Source of the DNA: Bifidobacterium coryneforme
GTDB taxonomy: Bacteria > Actinomycetota > Actinomycetes > Actinomycetales > Bifidobacteriaceae
Length of the DNA: 64,000 bases
NCBI RefSeq assembly: GCF_000737865.1
Contig: NZ_CP007287.1
Span: 728,868-792,867, forward strand
Direction of reading: 5' to 3'
Part shown: in pieces, positions 37,704-47,305 of the stretch
How the letters are laid out: each line of letters starts with the position of its first letter
Position numbering within the stretch: the stretch's first letter is position 1
Notes under the pieces: generated by a model
The model's input: the letters and a program-made list of their open reading frames with translations, nothing else
Told to the model about the DNA's origin: nothing
The model's database searches: none
Made by a program: the position numbers and the translations under genes

Positions 37704-37994
37704 GCGGTAGTGCCCTTCCGCCCTGGTCTCTCCTGATGGTCCGCCTTGAAATACAAGGAGGTACATCACAATTCTATTCCTGGGTAAGGTCGGGAAGCCC
37801 TATTGTGGCCAAGGGCCGCAACCCTGTTCGTTCAAGGCCGGACAGGGCTTTATAGGCTCCTGCCTGCCAAGAGGTGGGTTCATAATGTGGACAGATTCGA
37901 GGAGAAATGGCGATTCCGTTAAGGTGTCCAGCGTACAGTATTGCCAACCAGCCTTGAATACGTGTGGCTGTGCGTCAAACAAAAGGAGAGACCT

Positions 37995-39302
37995 ATGGTC
38001 GAAGAGAATCTGGTACAGCGATCAAACGATGCCTTCAACTCTTCGATTTCGCAGGTCGACCCTGAGATCGCCCGGTTGCTGGATTGCGAGTTGGACCGTC
38101 AACGTGGCGGACTGGAGATGATCGCCTCCGAGAACTTCGTCCCCAAGGCCGTTCTGCAGGCCCAGGGTTCCGTGTTAACCAACAAGTACGCAGAGGGATA
38201 TCCCGGAAGACGGTACTACGGCGGTTGTGAGTGGGTCGACCAGGTCGAGACCTTGGCCCGCGACCGTGCCAAGGAGCTCTTTGGCGCCGAATACGCCAAC
38301 GTGCAACCGCATGCCGGCGCCCAGGCCAACGCCGCCGTCTATCAGGCGCTGATCAAGCCGGGGGATACCGTCCTGGGTCTTGCCCTGGACCATGGCGGTC
38401 ACCTGACCCATGGCATGAAGATCAACTTCTCAGGACGTTTCTATCGGGCTGAGGCCTATGGGGTCAACCCCGAGACCTATCGCATCGATCCTGAGATAAT
38501 CCGTCAGCGTGCCAAGGAAGCCCATCCGGCCCTGATTATCGGCGGCTGGAGTGCCTATCCCCGTATCGAGGATTTCAAGGCCATGAAAGAGATAGCCGAT
38601 GAGGTCGGTGCCAAGTTCTGGGTGGACATGGCCCACTTTGCGGGTATGGTGGCAGCCGGACTGCATCCGAGTCCGGTTCCCTACGCAGATGTGGTCTCCT
38701 CCACGGCCCACAAGACCCTGGGCGGGCCACGTTCAGGCTTCATCCTGGCCAAGCAGGAATACGGAAAGAAGATCAACTCCGCCGTCTTCCCCGGTAACCA
38801 GGGTGGGCCCCTCATGCATGTCATCGCAGCCAAGGCCGTCGCCTTCAAGCTGGCGGGAACCCCCGAGTTCAGGCAGCGCATGCAGCGCACCCTGGATGGG
38901 GCCAAGATTCTCGCAGAGCGACTGATGGCTCCCGATGTGGCGGCAAATGGAATCACCGTCCTGACCGGTGGAACGGACGTTCATCTGGTCATGGTCGACC
39001 TGCGCGACAGCGAAATGGATGGTCAACAGGGTGAGGACCTTCTGGCGCGCGTCGGCATCACGGTCAATAGGAACACGGTTCCCTTCGACCCGCGTCCGGC
39101 CTCCGTGGCATCGGGTCTGCGCATCGGCACCTCGGCACTGGCCACCCGAGGATTCGGCGACGCACAGTATGAAGAGGTGGCCGACGTGATCGGTACCGCC
39201 CTTGCTCAAGGCAAGAACGCCGACGTTGATGCCCTCAAGGCTCGCGTGGACCGTCTGGTCGAGGAGTTCCCGCTTTACCCCGGGCTCGAACAGACCCACT
39301 GA
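37995..39302 (+). CDS. glyA: Serine hydroxymethyltransferase
   Basis: Interconverts serine and glycine with tetrahydrofolate; main source of one-carbon units. 435 residues. PLP lysine Lys240 in [26 protein letters not shown] and ASENF substrate motifs present. ATG 37995 has AAGGAGA six bases upstream; the frame is open to 37941 but without homology. The 225-base upstream gap shows a small hairpin (37822-37847) and no sure promoter. A terminator follows. Confidence 0.96.
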   Translation: MVEENLVQRSNDAFNSSISQVDPEIARLLDCELDRQRGGLEMIASENFVPKAVLQAQGSVLTNKYAEGYPGRRYYGGCEWVDQVETLARDRAKELFGAEYANVQPHAGAQANAAVYQALIKPGDTVLGLALDHGGHLTHGMKINFSGRFYRAEAYGVNPETYRIDPEIIRQRAKEAHPALIIGGWSAYPRIEDFKAMKEIADEVGAKFWVDMAHFAGMVAAGLHPSPVPYADVVSSTAHKTLGGPRSGFILAKQEYGKKINSAVFPGNQGGPLMHVIAAKAVAFKLAGTPEFRQRMQRTLDGAKILAERLMAPDVAANGITVLTGGTDVHLVMVDLRDSEMDGQQGEDLLARVGITVNRNTVPFDPRPASVASGLRIGTSALATRGFGDAQYEEVADVIGTALAQGKNADVDALKARVDRLVEEFPLYPGLEQTH

Positions 39303-39336
39303 TTGGAAGACTCGGAATCATCGATTCCCGGTAACT

Positions 39337-39373
39337 GGAAGACCTGGTCGTGACTTGGCCGGGTCTTCCTGCT
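39337..39373 (+). terminator. Terminator after glyA
   Basis: GGAAGACC (39337-39344) pairs with GGTCTTCC (39362-39369), with further partial pairing inside; T-rich after. Confidence 0.65.
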
Positions 39374-39574
39374 GTCTCAGTGGGCGGGGACTGGCGCTTC
39401 GCCGGGGCAGGTAATCGGGGAACCCCACTCATTCATCCTCTCGGGATTCAAGGAATCACTGCCTTCCTGTGACGGGTGCCACGGGTGGGAAAGTCGGGCA
39501 ACCGTGCCGTCAGGGTTACAATCGGAGCAATAGCCAGATTGGGCCCCGGCCCTGGATTGCGAGAGGACCACAGG

Positions 39575-40909
39575 ATGAGTGATCAGCAGACCTCCCTGAG
39601 TCAGTCGGATATCTCTGCCAGGATCTGTGCCATGGCGGACAGGGCAGCCCAGGCCCAGACCGGATTGGCCCTGATGGATGGCGAGGCCAGGAACGCCCTG
39701 CTTATGGCCCTGGCGGATGCCCTCATCGCCTCGGCTGGCGATATCGAGGCAGCCAATCGATCCGACCTGGATGAAGCCTTCGAATCCGGCATGTCGGCAG
39801 GTCTGATTGACAGGCTGCGTCTGGACACGATCAGGGTGGCTGCGGCCGCCAGGGGAGTTCGTCAGGTGGCCGCCCTTCCAGATCCTCTTGGCAGCCTGGT
39901 GCAGGGGCATGAAATGCCCAACGGTGTGCGGCTCAACCAGGTCAGGGTGCCTCTTGGGGTCGTAGCCATGATTTATGAAGCCCGCCCCAACGTAACCATC
40001 GATGTTGTCTCCCTCTGCCTGAAATCCGGCAATGCCGTTCTTCTGCGTGGCGGTCATGCGGCGGAACGAACCAACCGGGTCCTGGTCGATCTGATTGGCG
40101 GGGTATTGGAGCAAGAGGGGTTGGACCCGTCCCTGGTTGCCTCGGTCGACGAATTCGGCCGGCAGGGTGCTCAGGCCCTGATGCAGGCCCGCGGTCATAT
40201 CGACCTCCTGATTCCGCGCGGTGGTAAGGATCTAATCCAGAGCGTCGTCTCCCAGGCAACGGTACCGACAATCGAGACCGGTGCAGGTAACGTTCATATC
40301 TATCTGGACAGGTCGGCGGATCTGGACAAGGCCATCCCGGTCATCGTCAACGCCAAGACCCAACGGGTCGGTGTCTGCAACGCCGCTGAAAAGCTGATTG
40401 TCCACCGCGATGTGGCTGCTGACTTCCTTCCCCGTATTGCACGTGCCCTGACCACCGCCCAGGTGGAACTTCGTCTGGATACGGTTTCCATGGACATCCT
40501 CTGTTCCCGTGGCGCCGGCAATGGCGGCGAGGGAGTCGACCTACCCCCGGAACTGCTCCGGGAGGCGGAGTCCGAGGACTGGGGGACCGAGTACCTGGAT
40601 ATGAAGATGGGGGTCAAGGTGGTCGATTCCCTCGACGAGGCCATCGATCACATCAACCGGTACTCCACAGGTCACACCGAGGCAATTCTGGCTGAGGACT
40701 ATGAGGCTGTCGAGGAATTCACCAAACGGGTGGACTCTGCTGTGATCATGGTCAATGCATCGACCAGGTTCACCGACGGAGGCCAGTTCGGAATGGGGGC
40801 CGAACTCGGCATCTCCACCCAGAAGCTCCACGCGCGAGGCCCCATGGGCCTGCAGGAGTTGACAACTACCAAGTGGGTCGGTTACGGAAGGGGGCAGGTG
40901 CGCCCGTGA
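39575..40909 (+). CDS. proA: Gamma-glutamyl phosphate reductase
   Basis: Second step of proline synthesis: NADPH reduction of glutamyl-5-phosphate to the semialdehyde. 444 residues, aldehyde dehydrogenase fold. Catalytic Cys268 in [13 protein letters not shown]; Rossmann region [16 protein letters not shown]; a [19 protein letters not shown] C-terminus (here [15 protein letters not shown]). ATG 39575 after GAGAGGA. A TACAAT box at 39517-39522 may be its -10. First of three overlapping genes with 40906 and nadD; proB is not in the window. Confidence 0.95.
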   Translation: MSDQQTSLSQSDISARICAMADRAAQAQTGLALMDGEARNALLMALADALIASAGDIEAANRSDLDEAFESGMSAGLIDRLRLDTIRVAAAARGVRQVAALPDPLGSLVQGHEMPNGVRLNQVRVPLGVVAMIYEARPNVTIDVVSLCLKSGNAVLLRGGHAAERTNRVLVDLIGGVLEQEGLDPSLVASVDEFGRQGAQALMQARGHIDLLIPRGGKDLIQSVVSQATVPTIETGAGNVHIYLDRSADLDKAIPVIVNAKTQRVGVCNAAEKLIVHRDVAADFLPRIARALTTAQVELRLDTVSMDILCSRGAGNGGEGVDLPPELLREAESEDWGTEYLDMKMGVKVVDSLDEAIDHINRYSTGHTEAILAEDYEAVEEFTKRVDSAVIMVNASTRFTDGGQFGMGAELGISTQKLHARGPMGLQELTTTKWVGYGRGQVRP

Positions 40910-41496
40910 ATGAAGAGGTTGAGGAACTGTTCTGCCAAGAGCGTGACAATCCGCGTATATGGCTTCGGGTGGCATCAGAGCGGCTCAGCATACTCAGATA
41001 TGTCTTCCTGGTTCAGATAGAGGACGGCATTCCCGATGCCGAGCAACGGGCATGCCTTGAATACGCCGATGCTGTCTTGATTGGCTGGCCGGATGAGGAT
41101 TCCGATCAGGTACATGATCTGAATGAGGAGGAGCTCAACGAGGTCCGTCGTCAGATTACGGTCATGGAGGATCACGTCCCTACCTTCCGCAATCAGGAAC
41201 AGGACGGGAAGATAGCCGATCTGGCGGCCTCCCTGGTCATCATCACCCAATGCGTGGCACAGGTGCGCCGCGCCTACCAGCCCGAGTTTCCCCTGCCGAC
41301 CTTCGCCGAGATTCGGCGGGTTGTGCAAGAGGAATGGGACGCCGATATGGAACGTATCGGTTCCGATCGGGTCAGTCCCAGTGCCGAGCAGCTCAAGGAG
41401 GAGGTCATTGCCGAGAGGGAGGAGAACGCCTCCCTTGTCAGGCAGGAAAACCGCGAATCAGCAGGTGATGGGCACGGGGCTGGTGATGCCAGGTGA
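40906..41496 (+). CDS. Conserved hypothetical protein between proA and nadD
   Basis: 196 residues, strongly acidic (runs such as EEVEELF, PDEDSDQ, NEEELNE), mostly alpha-helical by composition, no signal peptide, membrane segment or recognisable catalytic motif. A conserved-looking core reads [19 protein letters not shown] and [28 protein letters not shown] 40906 overlaps the proA stop by 4 bases, and its own end overlaps the nadD GTG by 4 bases, so it is translationally coupled on both sides. Function unknown; a cytoplasmic adaptor is conceivable but unsupported. Confidence 0.72.
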   Translation: MNEEVEELFCQERDNPRIWLRVASERLSILRYVFLVQIEDGIPDAEQRACLEYADAVLIGWPDEDSDQVHDLNEEELNEVRRQITVMEDHVPTFRNQEQDGKIADLAASLVIITQCVAQVRRAYQPEFPLPTFAEIRRVVQEEWDADMERIGSDRVSPSAEQLKEEVIAEREENASLVRQENRESAGDGHGAGDAR

Positions 41497-42218
41497 ATCC
41501 GGGAAAGTCGGACGGGGACCGCAGAATGTCCGATTTGTCCAAGATTGACCAGCCAGGGCCGACGGACCCTACCCGGCTTCATACCGATGTTCCCGAGCCG
41601 GGTAAGAGGACCAGGGTTGGGATCATGGGCGGAACCTTCGATCCGATCCATAATGGGCACCTGGTCGCCGCCTCGGAGGTGGCATGGGTCTATGACCTGG
41701 ACGAAGTCATCTTCGTGCCTACCGGGCGGCCTGTGTTCAAGCTCGACAAGGCCGTGACCAATGCCGAGGACCGATATCTGATGACGGTCATAGCCACGGC
41801 TTCCAATCCAAAATTCACGGTTTCCCGGGTCGATATCGACCGACCGGGTGTCACCTACACCGTTGACACCCTCCGCGATATCCAGCGGCTGAGGCCCGAC
41901 AGCGATCTCTTCTTCATCACCGGGGCTGATGCGGTTGCCGAGATCATGCGCTGGAAGGATGCCGATACCATGTGGGATCTCGCCCACTTCGTGGCCGTAT
42001 CCCGACCGGGGTACTCGTCCAGCCTGCCCGCCCTGAACGTGCCCGATCATAAGGTCGATATGTTGGAGATCCCCGCTCTGTCCATCTCCTCCACGGACAT
42101 CCGTCGCCGATCGGTGAAGGACATGCCCGTCTGGTATCTGGTCCCCGATGGGGTTGTCCAGTACATCAACAAGCACGGGCTCTACAGACACAGAGGCGGC
42201 GAGACCGAAACGGATTGA
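41493..42218 (+). CDS. nadD: Nicotinate-nucleotide adenylyltransferase
   Basis: Makes nicotinate adenine dinucleotide, the NadE substrate. 241 residues. [12 protein letters not shown] (nucleotidyltransferase HxGH), [16 protein letters not shown], and [13 protein letters not shown] 41493 overlaps the upstream stop by 4 bases; ATG 41526 is a possible alternative since homology begins only near [10 protein letters not shown] (about residue 40). Confidence 0.93.
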   Translation: MNPGKSDGDRRMSDLSKIDQPGPTDPTRLHTDVPEPGKRTRVGIMGGTFDPIHNGHLVAASEVAWVYDLDEVIFVPTGRPVFKLDKAVTNAEDRYLMTVIATASNPKFTVSRVDIDRPGVTYTVDTLRDIQRLRPDSDLFFITGADAVAEIMRWKDADTMWDLAHFVAVSRPGYSSSLPALNVPDHKVDMLEIPALSISSTDIRRRSVKDMPVWYLVPDGVVQYINKHGLYRHRGGETETD

Positions 42219-42329
42219 GGGCATGTCAGGGGCGCAACGGGTCCGGGCAACACGAATTACCGATAGTGTCAGTGTGCGCGATTATCATGGGTCCTGTCCG
42301 CTTCAGCGACAACAACGTTTGGAGATATG

Positions 42330-43343
42330 GTGAGCGCAATCCTCGAAGGCAGACCAGGCAAAAATCTCATACTGGTAACGGGTAGAACCCACCCGAAGCT
42401 TGCTGCGGATGTGGCCGATCAACTCGGCATCGATGTTCTTGAGACCACGGCCTACGACTTCGCCAACGGCGAGATGTACGTACGGTATACGGAATCGGTG
42501 CGAGGAGCGGATGTCTTCGTTCTCCAGAGCCATGCCGATCCCATCAACAAGTCAATCATGGAGCAGTTGATCATGATTGATGCCCTGAAGCGTGCTTCCG
42601 CACGCAGCATCACCGCCGTATGCCCCCTGTTGGGCTACTCGCGCCAGGACAAGAAGCACCTTGGTCGTGAACCCATCTCCTGCCGTCTCATGTTCGATCT
42701 CCTCAAGGCTGCGGGTGCTGACCGAATCATGTCGGTGGACCTGCATGCGTCCCAGTCCCAAGGTTTCTTCGACGGCCCGGTGGACCACCTGATTGCCATG
42801 CCTGTACTGGTGGATTACGTCCGCGACCGGATGGACCTCTCCAAGGTTGCCGTCGTTTCTCCCGATGCCGGCCGCATCCGTGTGGCAGAGCAGTGGGCCC
42901 AGCGACTGGGGGGCGTTCCCCTGGCCTTCATCCACAAGACCCGTGATGTGACCCAGCCCAACAAGGCCGTGGCACACCGTGTGGTCGGCGAGGTGAAGGG
43001 ACTGGACTGCGTCCTGGTCGATGACCTGATCGATACGGGTGGCACCATTGCCGAGGCCTGCAACGTGCTTCGCGATGCCGGCGCCAACTCCATCACCATC
43101 GTGGCCACCCACGGCGTCATGTCCGGCCCTGCCGTGCAGAGGCTCCGCGATTGCCAGGCCAAGGAAGTGGTCGTGACCGATACGGTTCCGATTCCTTCCG
43201 AAAAGCGTTGGGACGGACTGACGGTGCTCTCCATCGCCCCGCTCCTGTCCTCGGCCATCAGGGCGGTCTTCGAGGACGGCTCGGTCGCCAAGCTCTTTGA
43301 TACCTACCCTGCCCATCACGGTCAGGGATTCCTCTTCGCCTGA
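42330..43343 (+). CDS. prs: Ribose-phosphate pyrophosphokinase
   Basis: Makes PRPP from ribose-5-phosphate and ATP for nucleotide, histidine, tryptophan and NAD synthesis. 337 residues, class I. ATP/flexible loop region YSRQDKKHLGREPIS, divalent-metal VDLHASQSQGFF, and PRPP loop VLVDDLIDTGGT. GTG 42330 is chosen because GGAG (42320-42323) is then six bases away; ATG 42327 immediately before is possible. A TATCAT box at 42283-42288 may be its -10. Confidence 0.95.
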   Translation: MSAILEGRPGKNLILVTGRTHPKLAADVADQLGIDVLETTAYDFANGEMYVRYTESVRGADVFVLQSHADPINKSIMEQLIMIDALKRASARSITAVCPLLGYSRQDKKHLGREPISCRLMFDLLKAAGADRIMSVDLHASQSQGFFDGPVDHLIAMPVLVDYVRDRMDLSKVAVVSPDAGRIRVAEQWAQRLGGVPLAFIHKTRDVTQPNKAVAHRVVGEVKGLDCVLVDDLIDTGGTIAEACNVLRDAGANSITIVATHGVMSGPAVQRLRDCQAKEVVVTDTVPIPSEKRWDGLTVLSIAPLLSSAIRAVFEDGSVAKLFDTYPAHHGQGFLFA

Positions 43344-43376
43344 GAGGGTCTCGGACGACTCGGCTGTTCCGGACGG

Positions 43377-43396
43377 CGCCCGGTCTGTACCGGGCG
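43377..43396 (+). terminator. Hairpin after prs
   Basis: CGCCCGG/CCGGGCG (43377-43383, 43390-43396), 6-base loop, no T-tract. Probable but weak terminator before the tRNA promoter. Confidence 0.45.
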
Positions 43397-43418
43397 TGCC
43401 GCAATCGCTGGTCTGTGG

Positions 43419-43424
43419 CATAAT
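43419..43424 (+). promoter_or_regulatory. Putative -10 box of tRNA-Gln
   Basis: CATAAT (43419-43424), 30 bases before the tRNA 5' end. No strong -35. Confidence 0.35.
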
Positions 43425-43454
43425 AAAACCTGGCGGGTCGCTAGATTCCGCCCT

Positions 43455-43525
43455 TCCCCCATGGTGTAATGGCAGCACACGGGTCTTTGGAACCCTTAGT
43501 CTTGGTTCGAATCCAGGTGGGGGAG
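43455..43525 (+). tRNA. tRNA-Gln (anticodon TTG)
   Basis: Acceptor arms TCCCCCA (43455-43461) and TGGGGGA (43518-43524), T-loop TTCGAAT (43506-43512) between CTTGG and CCAGG, anticodon loop CTTTGGA with anticodon TTG at 43487-43489. CCA is not encoded. Confidence 0.93.
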
Positions 43526-43593
43526 CTTACGCTCGCCGATTTTCCGGTCGGAGACGGCCTTAAGGGGTCGGTGATCAACCGAAAGGAACTGAC

Positions 43594-44391
43594 TTGGCAG
43601 TCAAGAAGATCGAAACCTGGCTCACCGATATGGACGGGGTGCTGGTGCATGAGAATACCGCCTTGCCCGGAGCTGCCGAATTCATCGAGACCCTGAAGGA
43701 ACATGATCGACAGTATCTGGTCCTGACCAACAACCCGATCTACACCCCGCGTGACCTCTCTGCCAGACTGGGGCGTAGCGGCATCGATGTGCCCGAGGAC
43801 CGGATATGGACATCGGCCCTGGCCACCGCGGACTTTGTCGCCCGGACCATTCCTCGCGGTTCCGCCTACGTGATTGGCGAGGCCGGTCTGACAACGGCCC
43901 TGCATGAGGCAGGATTCATCCTCTCCGATATCAATCCGGACTATGTCATCCTCGGCGAGACCAGGACCTACTCCTTCGAATCGATTACCACGGCCATACG
44001 GCTGATACTTGGGGGAGCCCGCTTCATCTGCACCAACCCCGATGCGACCGGGCCCAGCGAGAACGGTATTCTGCCTGCGGCCGGATCGGTGGCCGCCCTG
44101 GTGACCAAGGCAACCAACCGCGAGCCCTACTTCGTCGGCAAGCCCAATCCCATCATGTTCCGCACCGCCCTGAACCGCGTCGGTGGGCACTCGGAGACCA
44201 CTGCCATGATTGGCGACAGGATGGATACCGATGTGGTGGCCGGCGTCGAGGCGGGTCTCAACACCTTCCTGGTCCTGACCGGCATCACCAAGCGTGAAGA
44301 GGTGGAGACCTTCCCCTTCAGGCCGGATAAGGTGGTTGATTCGATCAAGAACCTGATTGATGTCGCCGAGAGCGGGGTAGTGGAGTTTTGA
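43594..44391 (+). CDS. HAD-IIA hydrolase, NagD-like
   Basis: 265 residues. Motif I TDMDGVLVHENTALPGA, motif II VLTNNPIYTPRDLSARL, lysine in YFVGKPNPIMF, motif IV MIGDRMDTDVVAGVEAGL: the NagD/4-nitrophenylphosphatase-type HAD group. Substrate unknown; relatives act on nucleotide or sugar phosphates. TTG 43594 is the only plausible start, with AAAGGA seven bases ahead. Its end overlaps the glmU TTG by 4 bases. Confidence 0.88.
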   Translation: MAVKKIETWLTDMDGVLVHENTALPGAAEFIETLKEHDRQYLVLTNNPIYTPRDLSARLGRSGIDVPEDRIWTSALATADFVARTIPRGSAYVIGEAGLTTALHEAGFILSDINPDYVILGETRTYSFESITTAIRLILGGARFICTNPDATGPSENGILPAAGSVAALVTKATNREPYFVGKPNPIMFRTALNRVGGHSETTAMIGDRMDTDVVAGVEAGLNTFLVLTGITKREEVETFPFRPDKVVDSIKNLIDVAESGVVEF

Positions 44392-45782
44392 CACGGGAAT
44401 CGGGCCTGACGGCCGGTATCATCCTTGCAGCCGGTGAGGGGACCCGCATGCGGTCCTCCCGTCCCAAGGTCCTGCACAAGTTGGCAGGCAAGACCTTCCT
44501 TGAGCGGGTCATGGCATCGGTCACGGCCCTGGATCCGGGACTGACTGCTGTCGTGGTCCATTTCCAGGCCGAAAAGGTCGCCGCCGCAGCGCGTTCGTAT
44601 GATGATCGGGTCCGTATCGTCCAGCAGGATGATCGCCCCGGTACGGGCCGCGCAGTCCAGTGCGCCATGGACCAGCTTGACCGGAGTCTCGACCCCGATG
44701 GATACGTGCTTATTGCCGCTTCCGACATGCCGCTTCTCGACACGAACACCCTTCGCGGGCTGATTGACCACCATATCCAGGCCGGAGACGGGGCGACGGT
44801 CCTGACCGTGAGTCTGGATGACCCGACCGGCTACGGTCGCATCATTCGGGACCAGGATGGGCGGGTGCTCCGCATCGTCGAGCAGAAGGATGCCACCGGT
44901 ACCGAGCTTGCCGTCAGGGAGGTCAATACCTCCGTCTACGTCTTCAATGTCGATGTGCTCCGCCAGGCCATCAAGGGCCTCAAGGACAGCAATGCCCAGG
45001 GGGAGTTCTACCTGACCGATGCCTTGGAGACGGCCCGCCAGTCGGGCACGGTGGGTGCCTTCACGGCTCCTGACCCACTCAGTGTCGAAGGCGTCAATGA
45101 CAGGGTCCAGCTGGCCTCCCTGTCCAAAAAACACAACATACGGGTATGCCACGAGCTGATGCGATCCGGGGTGACCATCCTGGATCCGGAGACCACCTGG
45201 ATCGAGGACGGCGTAACCATCGAGCCCGACGCCACGATTCTGCCGGGCTGCTTCCTTCAGGGGCATACCACCATCGCCTCGAATGCGACGGTTGGCCCTT
45301 ATACGACCCTTATCGATGCCGTCATCGACCAGGACGCCACCGTGGAACGCTCAAGAGTGCAGGAGACCCACATCGGTGCCAGGGCCAATATCGGGCCGTG
45401 GACCTATATGAGACCAGGTAATGACCTGGCCGAGGACACCAAGGCCGGAGCCTTCGTCGAGATGAAGAAGGCCAAAATCGACCATGGGACCAAGGTTCCC
45501 CATCTTTCCTACGTGGGTGATACCCATATCGGTCATGACAGCAATATCGGCGGCGGGAGCATCACGGCCAACTATGACGGGGTGCACAAGAATCGGACCG
45601 AAATAGGGTCAGGTGTCCATGTCGGCGCAGGTAATCTCTTCGTGGCCCCCGTCCAGGTCGGCGACGAGGTGACGACCGGTGCGGGCACAGTGATTCGCCA
45701 TGATGTTCCTGACGATGCCATGGTCTATTCCACCAACGACCAGCACACGGTCGAGGACTGGAAACCGGAGTGGGAGCGCTGA
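44388..45782 (+). CDS. glmU: Bifunctional N-acetylglucosamine-1-phosphate uridyltransferase / acetyltransferase
   Basis: Last two steps to UDP-N-acetylglucosamine for peptidoglycan. 464 residues. Uridyltransferase domain with IILAAGEGTRMRSSRPKVLHKLAGK; C-terminal left-handed beta-helix hexapeptides (for example IGARANIGPWTYMRPG) and acetyltransferase segments KAGAFVEMKKAKI and GGGSITANYDG. TTG 44388 overlaps the upstream HAD stop by 4 bases, so it is coupled to that gene. Confidence 0.95.
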   Translation: MTRESGLTAGIILAAGEGTRMRSSRPKVLHKLAGKTFLERVMASVTALDPGLTAVVVHFQAEKVAAAARSYDDRVRIVQQDDRPGTGRAVQCAMDQLDRSLDPDGYVLIAASDMPLLDTNTLRGLIDHHIQAGDGATVLTVSLDDPTGYGRIIRDQDGRVLRIVEQKDATGTELAVREVNTSVYVFNVDVLRQAIKGLKDSNAQGEFYLTDALETARQSGTVGAFTAPDPLSVEGVNDRVQLASLSKKHNIRVCHELMRSGVTILDPETTWIEDGVTIEPDATILPGCFLQGHTTIASNATVGPYTTLIDAVIDQDATVERSRVQETHIGARANIGPWTYMRPGNDLAEDTKAGAFVEMKKAKIDHGTKVPHLSYVGDTHIGHDSNIGGGSITANYDGVHKNRTEIGSGVHVGAGNLFVAPVQVGDEVTTGAGTVIRHDVPDDAMVYSTNDQHTVEDWKPEWER

Positions 45783-45842
45783 GTCGTTCCTCCGAGGTAA
45801 CCCGCGATCTCAAGCCAGGCTCCTTCTCCAAAGGGTCAAGGC

Positions 45843-45871
45843 TTGGGGAATAATGATGGATACAGTACATA
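45843..45871 (+). promoter_or_regulatory. Possible promoter of rsfS
   Basis: TTGGGG (45843-45848), 17-base spacer, TACATA (45866-45871) in the 135-base gap between glmU and rsfS. Moderate match only. Confidence 0.35.
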
Positions 45872-45917
45872 GAGCAGTGTTCGAAACCTCGGACACTTCC
45901 GATCGAAAGGCGTTTCA

Positions 45918-46406
45918 GTGCCAGCATTGCAGGATTCCATAGACGCGGTACGGGTGGCCGCGCAAGCCGCCAACGATATCAAGGCCATGGACATCGTCGC
46001 CTTCGACGTCTCCCAGCCGATCGCCATTACCGACATCTTCATGGTGGCAACCGGCGGAAACGAGCGGCAGGTCCTGGCCATCGCCGAAGAGGTGGAGAAG
46101 CAGCTCCATATCCAGTGTGGACGCGACACCCGCTCTCGTGAGGGGGTCGAAGAGGCGCAGTGGATCCTGCTGGACTATGGGGACTTCGTCATCCACATCA
46201 TGCACAAGCAGGCCCGGAAGTACTACGACCTTGAGCGCCTTTGGAAGGACTGCCCTCAGGTTGACCTCCAGCTGGAGCATCAATTCACCCTGGATGATGA
46301 CCAATCCGAGGAGGAGGATTCCGACTCCCTGATGGCCGGATTCGACGATGCCGACATGCGCAGTCGCTTCGCCCGTCAGGAAGAGGATGAGGGGAAGCGG
46401 TCATGA
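45918..46406 (+). CDS. rsfS: Ribosomal silencing factor RsfS
   Basis: Binds L14 of the 50S subunit and blocks subunit joining under starvation (Iojap/DUF143). 162 residues: family core DIVAFDVSQPIAITDIFMVATGGNERQV and GDFVIHIMHKQARKYYDLERLW. A 45-residue acidic C-terminal tail (DDDQSEEEDSD) is longer than in model species. GTG 45918. Overlaps the next gene by 4 bases (ATGA). Downstream of nadD in many bacteria; here downstream of glmU. Confidence 0.92.
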   Translation: MPALQDSIDAVRVAAQAANDIKAMDIVAFDVSQPIAITDIFMVATGGNERQVLAIAEEVEKQLHIQCGRDTRSREGVEEAQWILLDYGDFVIHIMHKQARKYYDLERLWKDCPQVDLQLEHQFTLDDDQSEEEDSDSLMAGFDDADMRSRFARQEEDEGKRS

Positions 46407-47134
46407 GCGGGGGAGCCGGTTCGCTTCCGCATGTGAGTTCCCTGACCCTGGTCAGGCATGGGCAGACCGATTACAATGCCAAGCACCGTGTTCAGGGGCA
46501 GATCGACATCCCCCTGAACACGGTCGGTCGTTGGCAGGTTGAGCGCTCTGCCGAGGAGCTGCGACGCGAATATGTCGATACCGCTCCCGAGGGACGGAAG
46601 CAACTGGTCATCGCATCCGACCTGGGCCGGGCCATGGATACGGCCCGGGCCTTTGCCGACCCCCTGGGGCTGGAGGTCCATCCCGATCCCCGTCTGCGCG
46701 AGCGCGGATTCGGCGATTGGGAAGGTGTCAGTACCGAAGAGGCCATGGAGCGTTGGCCTGAGGACTATGCCTCATGGATGAGCGGCGGAGGCGGTGAGCT
46801 CAACCACGGTGCCGAGTCCAAGATCGAGGTGGGTCGGCGCGGACTTGAAGCCATCAATGAATGGACCCTGTCGGCCGATGCCGATACCGACCTGTTCGTC
46901 TTCTCCCATGGGTCGTTCATCTCCCAGTCGCTCCAAGCCCTTCTGGGTATGGCCAGGACCTATCCTGAGTACGTGGGCATGGTTACGATGCGTAACGCGC
47001 ATTGGGCCAGGCTGGTGGCCAGGGACATGCTGGACGGTCAGTTGCGTTGGTCCATGATCGATTTCAACAGGGGGCCGGCCATAGCCATGCGTGGCGACTG
47101 GGATCGTCCCATGGGTCTGGTGGTTCAGGACTGA
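46403..47134 (+). CDS. Histidine phosphatase family protein (phosphoglycerate mutase-like)
   Basis: 243 residues. Catalytic LVRHGQTDYNAKHRVQG with the phospho-accepting His, second arginine region SDLGRAMDTA, RERGFGDWEG, and FSHGSFI with the second His. It belongs to the cofactor-dependent PGM/acid phosphatase superfamily, probably a phosphatase rather than the glycolytic mutase. ATG 46403 overlaps rsfS, so co-translated with it; the pair rsfS-phosphatase is common in actinobacteria. Confidence 0.9.
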   Translation: MSGGAGSLPHVSSLTLVRHGQTDYNAKHRVQGQIDIPLNTVGRWQVERSAEELRREYVDTAPEGRKQLVIASDLGRAMDTARAFADPLGLEVHPDPRLRERGFGDWEGVSTEEAMERWPEDYASWMSGGGGELNHGAESKIEVGRRGLEAINEWTLSADADTDLFVFSHGSFISQSLQALLGMARTYPEYVGMVTMRNAHWARLVARDMLDGQLRWSMIDFNRGPAIAMRGDWDRPMGLVVQD

Positions 47135-47145
47135 CCACTGGACCA

Positions 47146-47178
47146 TGCGGCAGAATACGAGAGGGTTCCGCATTCTGC
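47146..47178 (+). other. Overlapping alternative hairpins after the phosphatase gene
   Basis: GCAGAAT (47150-47156) can pair with ATTCTGC (47172-47178), while TGCGG (47146-47150) can pair with CCGCA (47168-47172). The two structures share bases and exclude each other in part. Most likely a terminator for rsfS-phosphatase, without a T-tract. Confidence 0.4.
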
Positions 47179-47305
47179 TCTGTTCGAATTCGGCCTTGCG
47201 CGAGTGCAACCGGTGTGCCGGGAGCGCCTATCACACGTCCGACACAGGCCGGCGATATCATGATTCATCAGTAGGTACGGTTGATGGGTATGAAGGAGCC
47301 GGGGT

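Noticed and set aside
37770..37994. Riboswitch or T-box before glyA or thrC
   Set aside because: No T-box sequence, specifier hairpin or known aptamer core could be recognised; only a short hairpin at 37822-37847.
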